A DNA stretch of 64,000 bases, taken from the NCBI RefSeq assembly GCF_014805685.1, contig NC_060901.1, positions 24,291,905 through 24,355,904 of the forward strand, written 5' to 3'. The first letter of the stretch is position 1. Every line of letters starts with the position of its first letter. A program made the translations under genes and the position numbers. Source of the stretch: Silurus meridionalis. Its lineage: Eukaryota; Chordata; Actinopteri; Siluriformes; Siluridae. This document shows positions 59,768-64,000 of the stretch, in pieces. The notes beneath the pieces were generated by a model. It was given only the letters and a program-made list of their open reading frames with translations. It ran no database searches and was not told where the DNA came from.

Positions 59768-61020
59768 TATGATTATCAGAATCAGGTTTATTGGCTAAGT
59801 GTGTTGACACACAAAGAATTTGGATCCAGCTGTCAATGATTCTCAAAAGTACAGACATAAATAACACTATACATTTAGCTTATCTATACAAGACCACACA
59901 GACAATATGAGACAATACAGAATATACAGAGTATATGACAGGTCAGTAATGTACATAAAGTGTAAGTGCATGGTAGTGCAAATAGCAGCATTGTACATCA
60001 CATAAGATCAAGAGTTTACTTTAGGACTTCTGTACAATATACAGCAGCAGTAGTATGTGCAACACATGGAGATGGAGTAATGAGTGACTGTTCTGATAAT
60101 GCAGAACTTATAGATATGAAGCAGAGCACATCATTGGTCAGTTTTTAATGATTGCCTGAGGAAAGAAACTGTTCCTGTGCCTGGCATTTTTGGAGAAAAA
60201 ACCTCTGTGGTGCCTGCCAGGAGTTGAATGCAGTTGTGTCCAGGGTGTGAAGGGTCAGTAGTGATCTTTCTTTTCTGTTTCTTTGTTCTTGTATAGTACA
60301 AGTCATGGAGAGTGGGCAGAGGAGCGACAATGATTTTCTTTCTGCTGTTTTTACTGTTTGCTGCAGTCTGGTCCTGTCCTGTTTCTTGCTGCTCCAAGCC
60401 TGATGGTGATGGATGAGCACAGGACTGATTCAATGACTGCAGTGTAGAACTGCATCAACAGCTCCTGTGGTGGACCAGACGTTCTCAATTGGCATAGAAA
60501 GTACATCCTCTGCTGGGCCTTTTTGAGAATGGCATTTATGTTGGACTCCCATTTCAGGTCTTGGGAAATGGAAGTTCCCAGAAACTTGAACGTCTCCACT
60601 GATGACACATGGCTTTTGAATATTGTGAGGGGAAGTAGTGTTGAGGGATTTCCTAAAGTCCACTATCATCTCCACAGTTTTGAGCGTGGTTAGCTTACGG
60701 TTGTACTGACTGCACCATAGCACCAACCGCTCCACCTCCTGCTGATATGCAGACTCGTCGCCATCTTGGATGAGTCCAATGAGCATAGAATTTTAGGAGT
60801 TTAACAGTTGGGTCACTGGATTAGCAGTCATCAGGATAGAAGGAGAACAGCAGTGTGGAGAGGACACATCCAGAACCTGGGCATATGTCCCTGAGCAGTC
60901 AAGGTGTTGCAGAATGTAGTGCAGCCCCATGTTGACTGCTTAGCAGATTTTAGTTTCTGCCTGTACCAAGCAGTGATCGGAGGGCCCCAAGGCTGCCTGG
61001 GGTACCGGGCGATTTGCATC
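59768..61020 (-). mobile_element. CR1-group (L2/Rex1-like) LINE, minus strand, broken
   Basis: On the minus strand, from high to low coordinates: YILQHLDCSGTYA (about 60915), then LIGLIQDGDESAYQQEVERL (60780-60720), VLWCSQYN, LKTVEMIVDFRKS, VETFKFLGTSISQDLKWESN, KKAQQRMYFLCQLR, LLMQFYTAVIESVLCSSITI, LPTLHDLYYTRT and a 3' UTR ending 'cacttagccaataaacctga' 'ttctgata'. This is the same family and 3' end as 21547-22471. The region from the first RT block to the FADD block is collapsed: between the block LLNS and LIGLIQ the conserved aspartates are gone. Several frameshifts occur downstream. The right border is uncertain; the 61021-61140 part is unassigned. Confidence 0.85.
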
Positions 61021-61384
61021 CTTAAGAATTGTGTAGCAATGATCCAGTGTGTTGTTTTCTCTGGTGGGACAATTAATATGCTATCTGTATTTTGGACGTT
61101 CACACAGTATATACTGTATGTGACAATTAAAATTGAATTCAAGTTTGTCTGGTGCTAAAAGACAAATAACTCCCTTACTAAAGGCAAAATACAAACATGA
61201 TAAATCCAATTAAATTAAAGCCTTCCCTGAACTTCAGAGACTTTTCAATAGAGGAAGTGGAGACTGACTAAATGGCCATGTCTTACGGTCCAATTTGATT
61301 GTATTGATTTACTTTTCAGATAATTAAATATAATTTTTTTACTATTCTTGCATGTAAACATTTCTTGCCAAGCCATAACAGGTA
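61021..61384. other. Non-coding DNA, no gene seen
   Basis: 61021-61140 may be a further decayed part of the LINE. Nothing else recognised. Confidence 0.4.
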
Positions 61385-62166
61385 CCGTAATTTCCGGACT
61401 ATAATGCGCACCCATATATAAGCCGCACCCACTGAATTTTACAAATATTTTTATTTTTAACATAAATAAGCCGCAGGTGTCTACACTGAAACTAATGAAC
61501 TTTACACAGGCTTTAACGAAAGACACGTTACACACGGTGTAACGGGGGAAATATGTTGCGCTTCCTTTAGGAGCATAGCGGTATTTAGGGAATAGGCTGC
61601 CACTGCATTTTGCCGGTATTACTGCGTGTGTTCAAGACTGAGGAATATGTCCTTATTATTTTCTGATGCTGATTTTTAAGTTTCTTTGACTAACCCATAA
61701 CGCTGTTGCCAAGAAAAATAAAAAAGCACGAGTTTTGGAAACCTGTCTGTGCTTATATGATTTCTGTTGCAACTGGAGTTAGCGAGCTCTCCCTTAACCC
61801 AGACTCAACGCGTTACAACGGCTTGTATCTAAACAGTAGCCGACCAAGAAAGTCATTGTTCACTGTCTTCATCCTTCCTTTTACAACTATTTCTCTCGAG
61901 AGTTTATCTTTTGGCATCGTCGTGCGTTAAAAAAAACACGTTTTTTTTCCCGATGCTGTGCAGCTCAGAACACAGGTGAGGTGCGTTTTTTTGTTTCCGT
62001 TCGGAAATTTAATTAGTCTAATGTTATGGGGTTCAGTTTTTTGGCTTAAAGTTTGTGAAACCAGGAAAAACCCAGGAAAAATTTAATAAATTAGCCGCTT
62101 CGCTGTTTAAGCCGCGGGGTTCAAAACGTGGGAAAAAAGTAGCGGCTTATAGTCCGAAAAATACGG
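61385..62166 (+). mobile_element. Inverted-repeat DNA element, copy 2 (782 bp, TA-flanked)
   Basis: The termini CCGTAATTTCCGGACTATAA and its inverse at the right end are flanked by TA (61383-61384, 62167-62168). It is inverted relative to copy 1 at 28967. The central frame 61706-61930 starts at TTG with no upstream ATG before the stop at 61691 and differs from copy 1 by two residues. The minus-strand 35-codon ATG frame is also kept (61919-61812: one change, R to M). Subterminal 'ataagccgcacccactgaat' and 'ttaagccgcggggttcaaaa' are shared. It is non-autonomous, and I cannot assign the superfamily. Confidence 0.85.
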
Positions 62167-63407
62167 TATATTCGCTAGGGTATAACGGACAGGTATAACT
62201 TGCTATATATAGCAATATACATGCTATATGAATTATTTGTTAATACTGTACATGGTGCCACTGGCGGAATTTTTACTGACAAACCCACTATATAAAGTAC
62301 ACAAGATCATTAAGATACTTCTGTGTAACATACAGGATTTCTCTCTTTGATTTATTTATTTATTTTTTTCCCTTTTTTCAATGGAAACGTCCTTCTTTTT
62401 CCTTAAACGTACAATAAGTGTCTTTATATAGTTTGTTGTACTGTTTGGCTTAAAATATTTTATATTTTCTTTTTCATCCCAGCTGAAGACGGGATGTAGA
62501 CAAACGGCTCACATTTTTTTACAATGACTCCACATGTCTAAGAGGTAAAATAAAAAATGTGTTCTTTACTTGTGTATTGTTAAATCAACTATTTCTTTTA
62601 ATTCAGTTTTGAAAGCATTATGAAATGAAATGTATTATATGGAAAAATTGTATTTCACATATGTTCAAGTGATTTTCTTTCACTCCACTATACCTCCTTA
62701 TTAAAAACACAAGCATCCAAAGGTCCAATTTACAATTTCTCTTACCACAGCCTTTCATCACCCTCATTACCATCCTCTAATTATAATTACAGATTCTGTA
62801 TAGCTGCCTCTTCATGCATATCAAAAAGTGATTTTCTTCAGCAGCATATAACAAGGTCATGACAAGGGCATGCACCTACTGCACTTTCTGTCTGCACTCT
62901 TACATGTGAAATCTGAATGTGTACTTGTGTTATGGGCATGGGAGAAGAATAAAGAAATAAAAGTCACAATCCATAAGTGTGCTGTTCATGCATGCAGTAA
63001 CTGAGGCTTGTAACAGGCACACAAGTACAGTGGATATAAAACAATTCCACATTCCTGTTAAAAATCACAGGGTTTTGTGATATAAATGTAACAAAAAAAA
63101 TTTCTGTAATGTGATTAACAAAACATTCAACAATCAACTACAAAGGTATTGATCATACCTGAATTTCGCCGTGTAAAGCACACGTGACAAGTAAAATCGT
63201 TTTGTGTCTTCTTCAGATGACTGATATCTGACAGCGATTACTCTTGTCTGAGGTTGGAGTATGATTGCTCTTTCCGCCGACATTCTCGCACATCAATCGG
63301 GCTTAGTCTGACAGAAGCCCTGACATGAGTAACACACTGTCAGTTGATTGGACTCATTTACTAATCAGTCACAGTCGCTAAATATGCACCTCTGCCTTTC
63401 TCGCCTT

Positions 63408-63410
<3 letters not shown>
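62167..63410. other. Non-coding DNA; right part may be regulatory
   Basis: 62167-63120 is AT-rich with nothing recognised. 63220-63400 has a more mixed composition with three TGACAG words and TGATTGG (see findings). Confidence 0.4.

Positions 63411-63445
<35 letters not shown>
63411..63445. repeat. (AC)n microsatellite
   Basis: About 17 uninterrupted units. Confidence 0.95.
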
Positions 63446-63446
<1 letters not shown>

Positions 63447-64000
63447 TTCTAATTTGAGGTATGGCAGTTCTAATTTGGTTAATCTATTACAATTATGATT
63501 ATTGTCCTTGTATATTTAATTATAAACTTTATCATGGATTGTTGACTGCTTTCTGTTTATTTCCATGTGCTTTATGTTTACTAAGATTAGGATTAGAATT
63601 AGTGTAGAATTCATATACTGTACTGTGGCTAGTTACATACAGTACATGCACGTTAAACTGCATGTTACATATGTACAATCGTGTCCCGTGAAGAAAAGTG
63701 AAAATGTTTGGGTTATGGTCTTGCATATAAACATAATTTAGGTTTTAGCTCTTTTTTATTTGAATCACAGAATTCTTATATATACACAGTGTTTTTACCT
63801 TTTCATCCACAAAAAAATTTAATCCAAAAGTTGAATGTTTGCAAGAAATCCATCCGTTAATATCCAACACCTCTCTTTCAAACTCTAGTCATTTAGGTAT
63901 TTAAGTCTTTATGCCTCATTTAGCAGCATTGATGGTTTATTGAGTTTACATTTGAGAACTCTGGGCAACAAAACTGGGTTTCCTTTCCATCTGCACCTGC
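63446..64000. other. AT-rich non-coding DNA, no gene seen
   Basis: No coding similarity or recognised repeat up to the right edge. Confidence 0.5.

Noticed and set aside
62860..62965. Polyadenylation-like end of a host gene (AATAAAGAAATAAAAG)
   Set aside because: AATAAA is common in AT-rich DNA, and no upstream coding exon or downstream GT-rich element could be supported.

Overview
This is 64 kb of non-coding vertebrate DNA, most likely from a teleost fish and possibly a catfish or a relative. The evidence is the repeat content: many decayed Tc1/mariner-type elements in several fish-type families, tRNA-derived SINEs whose body contains the fish-type 'GGGCCCTTGAGCAAGGCCC' block, CR1-group (L2/Rex1-like) and RTE-type LINE ends, hAT-like and pogo-like MITEs, and very many CA, GA, TA and GATA microsatellites. 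The placement within teleosts is inference. Nothing suggests a prokaryote, plasmid or virus.

I found no host protein-coding exon, rRNA gene or functional tRNA gene. Open frames above 60 codons are short, often lack an ATG, and are either random, microsatellite translations (poly-CV, YI, RE, TH) or fragments of LINE or Tc1 proteins. The window therefore reads as intergenic DNA or one or more long introns.

Layout. 0-9 kb: a LINE 3' end (1-590), a 30-bp minisatellite, SINE scraps, and two Tc1-type fragments of different families end to end (6190-7060). 10-19 kb: a Tc1-like MITE, a 30-bp-stem hairpin (11028-11107), a hAT-like end, two opposed copies of a long unclassified repeat (13672-14420 and 16126-16760), a SINE between 17-bp direct repeats, an RTE-type LINE 3' end (15480-15868), and a pogo-like MITE with TA duplication (18680-19021). 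20-30 kb: a possibly conserved non-coding stretch (20300-20770), an internally deleted CR1-group LINE (21547-22471), more Tc1 and SINE copies, and a 761-bp inverted-repeat element (28967-29727). 31-41 kb: microsatellites, a G-poor strand-asymmetric tract (31860-33420), two LINE 3' ends, and a tRNA-Glu-derived SINE (37218-37478) whose tail matches the RTE LINE end at 15.8 kb. 41-55 kb: a 16-bp minisatellite, a mariner-like MITE with a repeat nested inside it, Tc1 fragments, and a hAT-like MITE with 8-bp duplications (50757-51063). 55-64 kb: a hAT-like element, two LINE fragments, the second copy of the inverted-repeat element (61385-62166, opposite orientation), and a stretch dense in TGACAG motifs near the right edge.

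There is no operon or pathway here. The working relationships are between mobile elements: SINEs that carry LINE-type tails, MITEs that need an outside transposase, and repeats nested in other repeats. The items least explained by known repeats are three short diverged sequence pairs within the window (7.6/48.7 kb, 8.5/50.5 kb, 20.7/46.9 kb), the hairpin at 11 kb, a perfect palindromic RFX-type X-box at 40432, and the better-conserved centre of the 761/782-bp element pair. No new gene system is evident.
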